Shown piece by piece: positions 1 through 6,607 of a DNA stretch of 25,988 bases. Source of the DNA: JAAXTX01 sp037139695 (GTDB lineage: Bacteria; Patescibacteriota; Minisyncoccia; Moranbacterales; UBA1568). Numbering within the stretch: position 1 is the first letter of the stretch; each line of letters opens with the position of its first letter. The stretch is from contig JBAXFX010000011.1 of assembly GCA_037139695.1 (NCBI GenBank), positions 1-25,988 on the forward strand. Reading direction: 5' to 3'. Below the pieces are notes generated by a model. The model did no database searches. It had not been told where the DNA came from and saw nothing but the letters and a program-made list of their open reading frames with translations. The position numbers and the translations under genes are program-made.

Positions 1-242
1 AGAGACCGCCATCAGTACTCACGTAGAGGTATTTGGTGGCGGGGTCGAGGAAGGAGTGGTAGACATAGTCATCTGCGATGGCGGGACTTGAATCAGTTGA
101 ATATTTCATGACAAGTGCATCGTTACCTGTCTTTGTAGTGTCGATGACGGAGAGACCACTATCAGTACTCACGTAGAGGTATTTGGTGGCAGGGTCGAGG
201 AAGGAATGGTTGACAGAGTCATTTGCAATCGCGGGACTTGAA
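1..242 (-). repeat. 150-bp direct coding repeat, two copies visible
   Basis: Bases 1-92 and 151-242 are nearly identical and begin with the same agagacc word, giving a period of 150 nt (50 residues). They lie inside the left-edge secreted protein. The copies differ at scattered positions, several of them synonymous. The array probably continues beyond the left edge. Confidence 0.85.
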
Positions 243-565
243 AAAGTCGAATACGTCCATCCCTGATTCAACCCCACCTCTCCCCCATTCGTATCCGTGA
301 TAGTGGTCGTGCCAAGCTCACCGGGAATCATAGTCGTTCCCTTCTGAAAATCCTCCACACGTGTATCGGAGACGGAACCGGGAAGGTTCGAAAGGGTGAC
401 GTCTCCCGAAGATTGGGAGACGGATGTGTTATTCGTGGTTCCGTTCGCAAAGTCTTCCTGCGTATCCCAGACATGGTTGGAAGCAGGGATGGCAAAGGCG
501 GAAAAGGTCTGATACGGGAGACTGATCAAAATCGCGATCAGTATCGAAAAGATTCTTTTCGCCAT
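1..565 (-). CDS. Secreted repeat protein, N-terminal part (cut by window edge)
   Basis: The reading frame starts at ATG 565 and stays open to base 1, so only about the first 188 residues are present. Residues 1-25 form a signal peptide: a basic start (MAKR), a hydrophobic core, then an Ala-containing cleavage region (SAFA). From about residue 100 there is a 50-residue repeat containing SPAIA, SFLDPATKYLYVS and GLSVIDT. Two copies are visible, exactly 150 nt apart in DNA. The YLYVST/GLSVID pattern resembles blades of YVTN or other beta-propeller proteins, but no family can be assigned with certainty. I infer an extracellular or surface-attached protein. The start is supported by a close consensus extended -10 promoter just upstream. 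No strong Shine-Dalgarno is visible. The C-terminus and any anchor lie outside the window. Confidence 0.8.
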   Translation of the reverse strand, partial: MAKRIFSILIAILISLPYQTFSAFAIPASNHVWDTQEDFANGTTNNTSVSQSSGDVTLSNLPGSVSDTRVEDFQKGTTMIPGELGTTTITDTNGGEVGLNQGWTYSTFSSPAIANDSVNHSFLDPATKYLYVSTDSGLSVIDTTKTGNDALVMKYSTDSSPAIADDYVYHSFLDPATKYLYVSTDGGL

Positions 566-592
566 AGGGATAGGGAGAGTGTTTATGACAAA

Positions 593-620
593 ATTATATC
601 ATAGGTTTGGAAAGTCGGAA
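593..620 (-). promoter_or_regulatory. Promoter of the left-edge secreted protein
   Basis: On the minus strand there is a perfect -10 hexamer TATAAT (598-593) preceded by TG one base away, an extended -10. A weak -35 (TTCCGA, 620-615) lies 16 bases upstream. The ATG at 565 follows after a leader of roughly 20 bases. A 12-base palindrome GAAAACGTTTTC (629-618) overlaps the -35 and could be an operator. That last point is inference only. Confidence 0.6.
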
Positions 621-693
621 AACGTTTTCAGACATTCGGTCGTAGAGACACCTCGCTTCTCGCGAAGGGCGGAGCTATAAAGACAGAAAAACA

Positions 694-729
694 AACGACG
701 GAGTCACCTTCGTGATCCGTCGTTTTTTC
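694..729. terminator. Bidirectional rho-independent terminator
   Basis: An inverted repeat with arms ACGACGGA and TCCGTCGT, extended by GTCAC/GTGA around a short CTTC loop, is flanked by T-rich tracts on both strands: TTTTTT on plus, TTTGTTTTT on minus. On the minus strand it starts directly after the stop codon of the small gene ending at 731, so it most likely terminates that gene. Confidence 0.75.
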
Positions 730-730
730 A

Positions 731-988
731 TTATGCCTTGTGTCTGAGCTCTACTTCCCGCAGAAGATCGGCATTGGAGAACTTTTTCCAATGAATCGCC
801 TCCCATTCATTGTTTGAACGGGCGAGATTATTGGAACAGATCGAACGCAACCAAGACAGATGCGGTGCGACCTCCCCCGACATGGGATTCATTCTCGTAT
901 AGTGGATGACCTGACCGTTATGGATCTGGTCATGAGTATCTCCTTTTATCGGTTTGGGATAGATTACATTTTGCAGAAATATTTTCAA
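731..988 (-). CDS. Small hypothetical protein, start uncertain
   Basis: This is an 85-codon frame if the TTG at 988 is the start. A shorter form from ATG 892 gives 53 residues (MNPMSGEVAPHLSW...). I do not recognise the family. The composition looks like a genuine folded protein (aromatic and charged, with WEAIHWKKF and LLREVELR near the end), and a strong terminator follows the stop directly. The start is the puzzle. The TTG has no ribosome site. The only good Shine-Dalgarno (AAAGGAG) lies before ATG 933, in another frame. That frame encodes just 14 residues and ends in an ATGA overlap with the ATG at 892. The gene may therefore be translated through coupling from a mini-ORF, or its 5' part may be frameshifted. 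Confidence 0.5.
   Translation of the reverse strand: MKIFLQNVIYPKPIKGDTHDQIHNGQVIHYTRMNPMSGEVAPHLSWLRSICSNNLARSNNEWEAIHWKKFSNADLLREVELRHKA
889..933 (-). CDS. Possible 14-residue leader ORF
   Basis: An ATG at 933 is preceded by AAAGGAGATACTC, the best Shine-Dalgarno in this part of the window. The frame ends after 14 residues at TGA 889. The stop overlaps the in-frame ATG 892 of the small downstream protein as ATGA, a classic translational-coupling arrangement. The peptide itself (MTRSITVRSSTIRE) has no recognisable function. The signal could instead mean that one frame of a longer gene has been broken by a one-base change. Confidence 0.35.
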   Translation of the reverse strand: MTRSITVRSSTIRE

Positions 989-1101
989 AAAACGTGGTTA
1001 TGTATCAAACCATATCATGCGAATATATGCAAGCGTTCACTGCGACACGGTAGGAATCGAATCATGATGCGCTTTATGGCCTCGTAAGGATATACCGGTG
1101 A

Positions 1102-1137
1102 TGTTTACTGCCCTATTACGTAATGGGGCGATAAACA
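1102..1137. repeat. 36-bp near-perfect palindrome
   Basis: The 36 bases form an inverted repeat of 18 pairs, with one mismatch and two G/T pairs, centred on the ATTACGTAAT core at 1120/1121. It lies between the htrA terminator and the small gene 731-988. It has no T-tract, so it is not a standard terminator. It could be an operator or a structured element. Confidence 0.55.
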
Positions 1138-1152
1138 GTGGAACGGATATAT

Positions 1153-1186
1153 GAAAAGGACGGCTCCCGTGGCAGAGAGCCGTCCT
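1153..1186 (-). terminator. Rho-independent terminator after htrA
   Basis: A perfect 10-bp stem (arms AGGACGGCTC 1157-1166 and GAGCCGTCCT 1177-1186) with a 10-base loop is followed on the minus strand by TTTTC. It lies about 35 bases beyond the htrA stop codon. Confidence 0.8.
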
Positions 1187-1219
1187 GTATCATTTCGCAT
1201 ACGAGGATTCCTTCCCGGC

Positions 1220-2575
1220 TTACGCTTGCGGGCGTTCGGTAAGCGTCACCGAAACCGTTCCTTCCGCTCCCTTGTGCCAGACCTTGAGCGAGAGCGTATC
1301 CCCGACGCGATGGTTCGCGACGATATTCCCGAGCGGATGATCCGCGTCAAGCTTGGTCCCGTCGACCTCAAGAATGATATCGTTCTCCACGATACCGGCC
1401 TTGTCCGCGGGAGACCCGGGAATGACGGCCAGGTCCGTCGCCTTGACTCCGCGGACCACGATCGCGCCGTAGGCATACGGGAGATTATTCGCCTTCTGCA
1501 CCGTCTCGTCGACAGTCGCATAGCGCACGCCGATATACGGGGTCGAGATCTTACCGGTCGTCTTCACGTCGTCGATAACACGCTTCACCTGGTTGATCGG
1601 GATCGCGAAACCGATGCCCTCGGCATTCTGCGCCATGGCGACATTGATACCGATCACGTTTCCGGAAAGATCAAGGAGCGGCCCACCGGAATTCCCCGGA
1701 TTGATCGCCGCGTCCGTCTGTATGATGTCGGACAAGGTCTCGGAATCACCGAATTCGCTGCCGGCCGTCAGATTCCGATTGAGACCGGAAATGATACCGC
1801 GGGAAACCGAGTTCGGGAACTCCCCGAGCGGATTACCGATAGCGATGGCCGTCTGCCCGACCTGAAGCGACGCGGAATCCCCGATCGGGATCGGCGTGAA
1901 ACCGGTCCCGTCTATTTTAAGCACGGCAATATCCTGATTCGGCGACCGGGCGAGCACCTTCGCCGGATATTCCTTGCCTCCGGGAACGACCACCGTATAC
2001 TCCGCCGTCTCATCGGACACGACATGCTTGTTCGTGACAACAAGGCCATCGGCGGAAACGAAGAATCCTGTCCCGCTGCCGATCTTCTGTTTTTGCGGCG
2101 TCGCACCGGCATTCCCCTGCGCCTGACCATCGGTTCCGCCATTTCCGACATCGAACCCGAACTGCCTCAAGATCGACGGGAGGTCCGAAGGATTTCCTAC
2201 CTGCGCGACATCCTTGGAAGCGACCACGGACACGACCGAGGCGGACGACCGCTCGACGATACCGACTAGGGCGACATCACTCGGATCGGTCGGGGTCGCC
2301 AAGCTCGTTCCCGTTTTCATCCCGGCATCGGCAATGACCGCCTGCTTCTGTTTCAAAAAAGACGAGAGAAACGGGACCTTCGCGACATATTCCGGAAGCC
2401 GACGCTCGAACATCGAACCGGCGATGCCGGCGACAAATGAAAAGACGATGACTGCGAAAAAAAAGGCTGCTTTCGAGGAAAAAGAGGCTCCAACCGGTCG
2501 GTGCGAAGCCGGTGACGCCGGGCCAGTCCCAACTGCCTTTGCACTCTCCACCGGGGAAATGATTTCGTCTTCCAT
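1220..2575 (-). CDS. htrA: HtrA/DegP-like membrane-anchored serine protease with PDZ domain
   Basis: This 451-residue protein belongs to the S1C trypsin-like HtrA family, which degrades or refolds damaged exported proteins. A cytoplasmic N-terminus precedes one transmembrane helix at about residues 36-54, placing the protease domain outside the membrane. The catalytic triad is complete: His184 in TNKHVV, Asp215 in NQDIAVLK and Ser296 in NPGNSGGPL. A single PDZ domain covers about residues 345-448, with GSPADKAGI typical of the fold. Length and layout match bacterial HtrA proteins with one PDZ. The start ATG at 2575 gives the expected short cytoplasmic tail. No strong ribosome site is visible. 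A terminator candidate upstream (2648-2672) and one downstream (1153-1186) suggest a separate transcript, although the gene sits in the same minus-strand cluster as the foldase. The two may cooperate in envelope protein quality control. Confidence 0.95.
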   Translation of the reverse strand: MEDEIISPVESAKAVGTGPASPASHRPVGASFSSKAAFFFAVIVFSFVAGIAGSMFERRLPEYVAKVPFLSSFLKQKQAVIADAGMKTGTSLATPTDPSDVALVGIVERSSASVVSVVASKDVAQVGNPSDLPSILRQFGFDVGNGGTDGQAQGNAGATPQKQKIGSGTGFFVSADGLVVTNKHVVSDETAEYTVVVPGGKEYPAKVLARSPNQDIAVLKIDGTGFTPIPIGDSASLQVGQTAIAIGNPLGEFPNSVSRGIISGLNRNLTAGSEFGDSETLSDIIQTDAAINPGNSGGPLLDLSGNVIGINVAMAQNAEGIGFAIPINQVKRVIDDVKTTGKISTPYIGVRYATVDETVQKANNLPYAYGAIVVRGVKATDLAVIPGSPADKAGIVENDIILEVDGTKLDADHPLGNIVANHRVGDTLSLKVWHKGAEGTVSVTLTERPQA

Positions 2576-2647
2576 AGGACATCATTACTGTTTATGTCGT
2601 ATCACCGAAACGACTGCGTGACCGAAAACGGTCCTCAGTATCTACCT

Positions 2648-2672
2648 CAAAAAAGGTACGCGAATACCCTTG
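2648..2672 (-). terminator. Probable terminator after the PpiC-like foldase gene
   Basis: On the minus strand AAGGGTA and TACCTTT pair around TTCGCG (7 bp with one G/T pair), and the T-run continues as TTTTTTG. It begins about 18 bases after the foldase stop codon. The stem is short, so its efficiency is uncertain. Confidence 0.5.
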
Positions 2673-2689
2673 AAAAGTTTTCAGTATCT

Positions 2690-3757
2690 TCAGAATATGA
2701 CCGATGCGTCCCCTTCGGAATTCTGCAAAAGATTCGCCTCGAACTGACGCAGGGCCGGGTCACGGAATTCCACCCGGGCCGCATCCTGATTCCATTCGTA
2801 TTCCGGTGCCAACACGTGCACATTCATACTTTGTAGCTGTGACGTCAACCAATCACCGAAAGTCCGCTTTTTCACGAAGATCTGGCTCAACTCGACGAGG
2901 TCCTTCCCATTCTCCGTCTTCCGATCGTTGACAAGGAGGATATGGAATCCGAGATCACTCCCGATCACGCCGCTCGGCACGCCGATTTTCTGATGTTTCG
3001 CGGTATCCTGAAGCGTCGGTGCCAGGTCCGCGTACGAGAACCAACCGATATCACCCCCTTTGTCCGCAGTCTTCCCCTCGGAGAACTGTGCGGAGGCATC
3101 GGCAAACGATCGACCATCATCAAGGAATTTCCGTGCATCTTCCGCTTTTTTCTTCGCATCGGCAAAATTGGAGGCGTCGGCCTCGAATTTCTTCGTCAGC
3201 GTTTCTTCAAGCAGCGCCGGGCGTACAACCGTTTCGGTAAATTCCGGAATAGTCCATCCGTAGAGCTTCAACAACCGATCCTTCGCGGCAGCCGCATCGT
3301 TTCCTTGAACATTCAGTTGGTCCGAGACGGCTTGTTGCGCTTCCGCGTCCGTCACGGTAATCCCGTCGCGTGCGGCGACACGTTTGATGGCATCGTTCTC
3401 CAACATCCGGTTGATAATCTCGCGTTCGCGGATCTTCAACCGCTTTTTACCATCCTCCGTCGTGAAATCCACACGCAAACCGACCGAGGAAAAATCCTGA
3501 TTCTCATAAAAATGACGGACCGAGGCGAGATCGAGAGCGATATCACGATACGAGGCGGCACCGGACCATCCGGCCGTGACTGCCGGAAACGGAAGCTCGC
3601 TTCGCACCTTTTCCGTGATGTCCCAGGAGGCGGGAGCGACGTAGGAGAACACCAGACCGGCCACGACCACGACCAACAAGGCACTCCCGATACCGAGCAA
3701 CCAGGAACCGGCATGCCATTCCTGCCAGACTCTTTTCACGGTCTCAATCTGACTCAT
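2690..3757 (-). CDS. Membrane-anchored PpiC/SurA-like peptidyl-prolyl isomerase
   Basis: I place the start at ATG 3757 (MSQIETVKRV), giving 355 residues. A longer frame reaches 3811 but would overlap the upstream gene, whose stop ends at 3769. The end of that upstream gene carries AAAGGAG, which serves as the ribosome site. One transmembrane helix at about residues 18-40 leaves a large extracellular part. That part holds a SurA-type N-terminal helical region (about 105-200: REIINRMLENDAIKRVA) and a parvulin rotamase domain (about 205-280: FADASAQFSEG, GGDIGWF, and SDLGFHILLV close to the end). Such proteins help exported proteins fold after translocation. A further tail of about 75 residues follows and resembles no domain I know. 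The gene order with the FtsB-like gene and the tight spacing (11 bases) imply one transcript. Confidence 0.88.
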   Translation of the reverse strand: MSQIETVKRVWQEWHAGSWLLGIGSALLVVVVAGLVFSYVAPASWDITEKVRSELPFPAVTAGWSGAASYRDIALDLASVRHFYENQDFSSVGLRVDFTTEDGKKRLKIREREIINRMLENDAIKRVAARDGITVTDAEAQQAVSDQLNVQGNDAAAAKDRLLKLYGWTIPEFTETVVRPALLEETLTKKFEADASNFADAKKKAEDARKFLDDGRSFADASAQFSEGKTADKGGDIGWFSYADLAPTLQDTAKHQKIGVPSGVIGSDLGFHILLVNDRKTENGKDLVELSQIFVKKRTFGDWLTSQLQSMNVHVLAPEYEWNQDAARVEFRDPALRQFEANLLQNSEGDASVIF

Positions 3758-3768
3758 AGTATTTTCCG

Positions 3769-4173
3769 TTACTCCTTTATGTTCATCGGTATGCCGAAAT
3801 AAGCCGCCCACTTCCGATAATTCGGCACATCGGCGGAATGGTCGGACCGTTTCCCTCCATCCGGTCCCACGGTAGATGTGTCTACCCCGAGTACCGTACC
3901 CGTATCCAAAGCAACCGCTTCCTCATCATTCTTTTTCATGCCGAGTTTCGCCTTCGCTTCACGTTCCTCGAACGATTGGGTCGAAAAAAACGATATCTTC
4001 TCACCGATAGTCCGGTTCTCACCACGGATCGAATCGGCTTCCTGACGAAGCGCCGCCACCTCGGCCTCGATCCGTTTCGACCGCTCCATCTCCTTCCACC
4101 CGGAAGAAAGCACGGCTCCCGTTCCGATGACCAGCACCACCAGTATCAGTTTCGCGAACAGTGGAATCTTCAT
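3769..4173 (-). CDS. FtsB/DivIC-like septum formation protein
   Basis: This 134-residue protein has the layout of FtsB/DivIC: a short cytoplasmic start, one transmembrane helix (about 5-24), a coiled coil (about 28-62) and the conserved segment FEEREAKAKLGMKKNDEE at about 68-85. The last closely matches the ExxAREKLGMxxxxE signature of the family. These proteins link early and late divisome components and help recruit or activate septal peptidoglycan synthesis. The C-terminal 45 residues, ending NYRKWAAYFGIPMNIKE, are longer than in typical FtsB. The ribosome site is GGAAGGA in the 19-base gap after the 37-codon gene. The last codons carry the ribosome site of the foldase gene, so the two are coupled. 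Confidence 0.85.
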   Translation of the reverse strand: MKIPLFAKLILVVLVIGTGAVLSSGWKEMERSKRIEAEVAALRQEADSIRGENRTIGEKISFFSTQSFEEREAKAKLGMKKNDEEAVALDTGTVLGVDTSTVGPDGGKRSDHSADVPNYRKWAAYFGIPMNIKE

Positions 4174-4192
4174 ACGCGATCGGTCCTTCCGT

Positions 4193-4306
4193 TCATTTGG
4201 AATAGAATACCGGCGCCAAAAGGAACGCCACCATCGAAAGGGCGACGAGCATCGAGGAAATCATCCAGAAGAAATACAGTTTTTTGTGACGTTTGCGGAA
4301 TTCCAT
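4193..4306 (-). CDS. 37-residue single-pass membrane protein
   Basis: This small gene reads MEFRKRHKKLYFFWMISSM from ATG 4306, followed by a hydrophobic stretch (LVALSMVAFLLAPVFYSK), with TGA ending at 4193. A positively charged start and one transmembrane helix predict insertion with the N-terminus inside. It sits 19 bases upstream of the FtsB-like gene, on the same strand and probably in the same transcript. AAGGG upstream is a modest ribosome site, and a TATCAT extended -10 lies just before it. I do not recognise a family. The position suggests a role in the envelope or divisome, but this is inference from context only. Confidence 0.7.
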   Translation of the reverse strand: MEFRKRHKKLYFFWMISSMLVALSMVAFLLAPVFYSK

Positions 4307-4321
4307 AGATTCTTTTCCCTT

Positions 4322-4350
4322 ATGATATCAGAAACCGACCACGAATGAAA
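4322..4350 (-). promoter_or_regulatory. Candidate promoter for the small membrane protein / FtsB-like / foldase genes
   Basis: On the minus strand TGATATCAT gives an extended -10 with hexamer TATCAT (4327-4322). A weak -35 (TTTCAT, 4350-4345) lies 17 bases upstream. The predicted leader before ATG 4306 would be very short, about 10 bases. Read-through from the ATPase gene is also possible because no terminator lies in the 66-base gap. Confidence 0.35.
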
Positions 4351-4372
4351 GCGACAATCCTCCGACCATCAG

Positions 4373-6604
4373 CTACGAGTCGTCGCGAGTCCGTGTGTTC
4401 CCAATGATGTTGCGCACGGCACCGAGATCAGGCTGAGGCCGCTCACGCAACGGTCGGAATTTCTTCGGCGCGACCAAAGACGCCCGGGAAAGGGAAATCG
4501 GTGCCTCGTCCGGAACATAGGTCCGAGAACTCGTGTTCCGTTCGGTTCGAGCCGGCTCCCGTTTCTGTTCCGGTTCCGGTTGTCGGCGTACGGGCGCGTG
4601 TTCCTGTTCCCGCGAAGCCACGGATGGGCGCGCTTTTACGACGATGCGCTGATGATTCTTAAAGCATTCCTTGCAGAACGTAGGCCGTTTCCCGTCCGGC
4701 TGGAACGGGACGCGGATCTCGGTCCCGCAGGTATCGCAGATCGCCGGATACATCTGACGGTCTTCGTATGCTTCCTTAGGTGGCTTTACTGGCTTACTCG
4801 CGGCCGCGAACAATAATTCCTCGTCCTCGTCCGTAGCGGTCGGGCGAGGATACTCCGTTGCCACGGCCGGCGACTCCGAAGCCGTCTGAAAAACCGGCGC
4901 CGGAGCATCGACAATCGGGACCCCTTCCCGTTCATGGAACAAGATATCCCGGGAAACGGTCGATTGACTGGGACCGGTCGGTACGGCGACCGGAACCTCC
5001 TCGGATTTCATGACCGGCACAGGAGGAAGATTCGGTAGCGCCGGCTCCGGAACCACGTCATCGCGACGCATCGGCCGAATCGACGAAAGACGCGGGGAAA
5101 CCGGCTGAGGACGTTCCGTTTTTCGGGCCGGTATCGGCGACACCGGCACATCGGCGACACGGGGAGCGGGACGATCTGAGGTCCGGGAAGGAGCATCGGC
5201 ACGCGACGGTTCCGGCTTTCCCGGGAGCGGTGTTGACGGATCGGCGGACGCGGACGACTGACTTTGGAATATCCCGTTCTTTTTCTGCAGCAGTTCGGCA
5301 CGCTCCTCCTCGGTCAACATGCCACTCCACCGGCGGATCTTGTCCTCGACCTCCTTCTTCGACGATGCATACCGTTCGCGCGAGACACGGATGACCTTCT
5401 CCTCATTATCGATCGTCCCCGTAAGCGAGATCGGTGGGAGCACCGTGGCGGAGAACGCGTCCCCGGCGATACCGTCGATCATGAGTTTGAGATACACGTT
5501 GTATTTGGGCAGGTTCACGATGTCGTTCATCATGAAGACCGGCTCGAATTCCTTCTCGAGCACTTCGGCATCGGCCGCACCCACCCGGAACGAGATGATC
5601 GTTCCGGCATTGCCAAATATCGCGTCGGCAACCTTCTCGTCAAGCTGGGTGATGTACTGGTTCGCCAGGATCAGGTTCAGATGGTACTTCCGCGCCTCGG
5701 ACAGAATGTTCGCGAACGATTCGGTGGCGAAGTTCTGGAACTCGTCGACATACAGATAAAAGTCGGCACGTTCCTCCTCGGGCATGTCCACGCGTTCCAT
5801 CGCGGCGAGCTGGATCTTCGTGATCATCATCGCGCCGATAAGCGCGCTCGCGTCCTCGCCGACACGGCCCTTGGACAGGTTCATGATGAGGATCTTGCGG
5901 TTGTCCATGATATCGCGCACGTCGAAAGACGACACTGTCTGGCCGACGATGTTGCGGATGAGCGAGGTCGAGAGGAACTGTCCGACCTTGTTCTGGATAG
6001 GCGAGATGACTTCCTGCAACACGCGATCGTTCCACTTCGAGAACTCGTCCACCCAGAACGCACGCACCACCGGATCGGTCACCTTGGCCACGACCCGCTC
6101 GCGAAAGTCCTTGTCGACGAGAATCCTCGTCACGCCAAGGAGCGTCGACCCGGGATATTCAAGCAGGGCGAGGATGGCGTTGCGCAGGATGTATTCGAGC
6201 CGCGGGCCCCACGAATCGGCCCAAAGCTTCTTGAAGACCCCGATAAGACCGGACGCGACGAGGTGTTTGTATTCCGGATCGACGCTTTCCATCACATTGA
6301 ACGCGATCGGGAAGCTCTGATCGGCCGGATTGAAATAGATGACATCGTTGATACGGTCGGCCGGAATCGCCTTGATGAGCTTCTCGGCCGTGTCGCCGTG
6401 TGGATCGATGAACGCGACTCCCTTGCCGTGTTTGATGTCCTGGATAGCCAGATTCTCCAGGAGATTCGTCTTGCCCATGCCGGTCTTACCGATCACGTAC
6501 ATGTGTCGGCGACGGTCGTCGGTCTTGATACCGAACATCCGTTCCTGATTCCGGAAGTTCGTCTTGGCGAAAAAACTGATCTCGTTTTGTTCGGACGTGG
6601 GCAT
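4373..6604 (-). CDS. VirD4/TraG-like ATPase with C-terminal zinc ribbon
   Basis: This is a 743-residue P-loop ATPase of the HerA/VirD4/TraG class that pumps or couples DNA at membranes. Walker A is GKTGMGKT (residues 39-46). Walker B is FYLYVDEFQ with Asp287-Glu288. ILANQYITQL at about 311-320 resembles the sensor region of TraG-like coupling proteins. The conserved ATPase part ends near residue 440. A Pro/Arg-rich, probably disordered region (450-610) follows, then a zinc ribbon with Cys623, Cys626, Cys644 and Cys647 (CDTC...CKEC), then a basic tail. No transmembrane helix is present, unlike classical VirD4. The membrane part is probably supplied by the DUF8128-like protein whose stop lies only 3 bases before this ATG. 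No relaxase, VirB4 or other mating-pair gene is in the window, so conjugation is not implied. Confidence 0.88.
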   Translation of the reverse strand: MPTSEQNEISFFAKTNFRNQERMFGIKTDDRRRHMYVIGKTGMGKTNLLENLAIQDIKHGKGVAFIDPHGDTAEKLIKAIPADRINDVIYFNPADQSFPIAFNVMESVDPEYKHLVASGLIGVFKKLWADSWGPRLEYILRNAILALLEYPGSTLLGVTRILVDKDFRERVVAKVTDPVVRAFWVDEFSKWNDRVLQEVISPIQNKVGQFLSTSLIRNIVGQTVSSFDVRDIMDNRKILIMNLSKGRVGEDASALIGAMMITKIQLAAMERVDMPEEERADFYLYVDEFQNFATESFANILSEARKYHLNLILANQYITQLDEKVADAIFGNAGTIISFRVGAADAEVLEKEFEPVFMMNDIVNLPKYNVYLKLMIDGIAGDAFSATVLPPISLTGTIDNEEKVIRVSRERYASSKKEVEDKIRRWSGMLTEEERAELLQKKNGIFQSQSSASADPSTPLPGKPEPSRADAPSRTSDRPAPRVADVPVSPIPARKTERPQPVSPRLSSIRPMRRDDVVPEPALPNLPPVPVMKSEEVPVAVPTGPSQSTVSRDILFHEREGVPIVDAPAPVFQTASESPAVATEYPRPTATDEDEELLFAAASKPVKPPKEAYEDRQMYPAICDTCGTEIRVPFQPDGKRPTFCKECFKNHQRIVVKARPSVASREQEHAPVRRQPEPEQKREPARTERNTSSRTYVPDEAPISLSRASLVAPKKFRPLRERPQPDLGAVRNIIGNTRTRDDS

Positions 6605-6607
6605 AAT

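Noticed and set aside
1151..2269. 372-codon open frame on the plus strand opposite htrA
   Set aside because: It mirrors htrA codons, has no domain, is very rich in Arg and Asp, and begins inside the htrA terminator.
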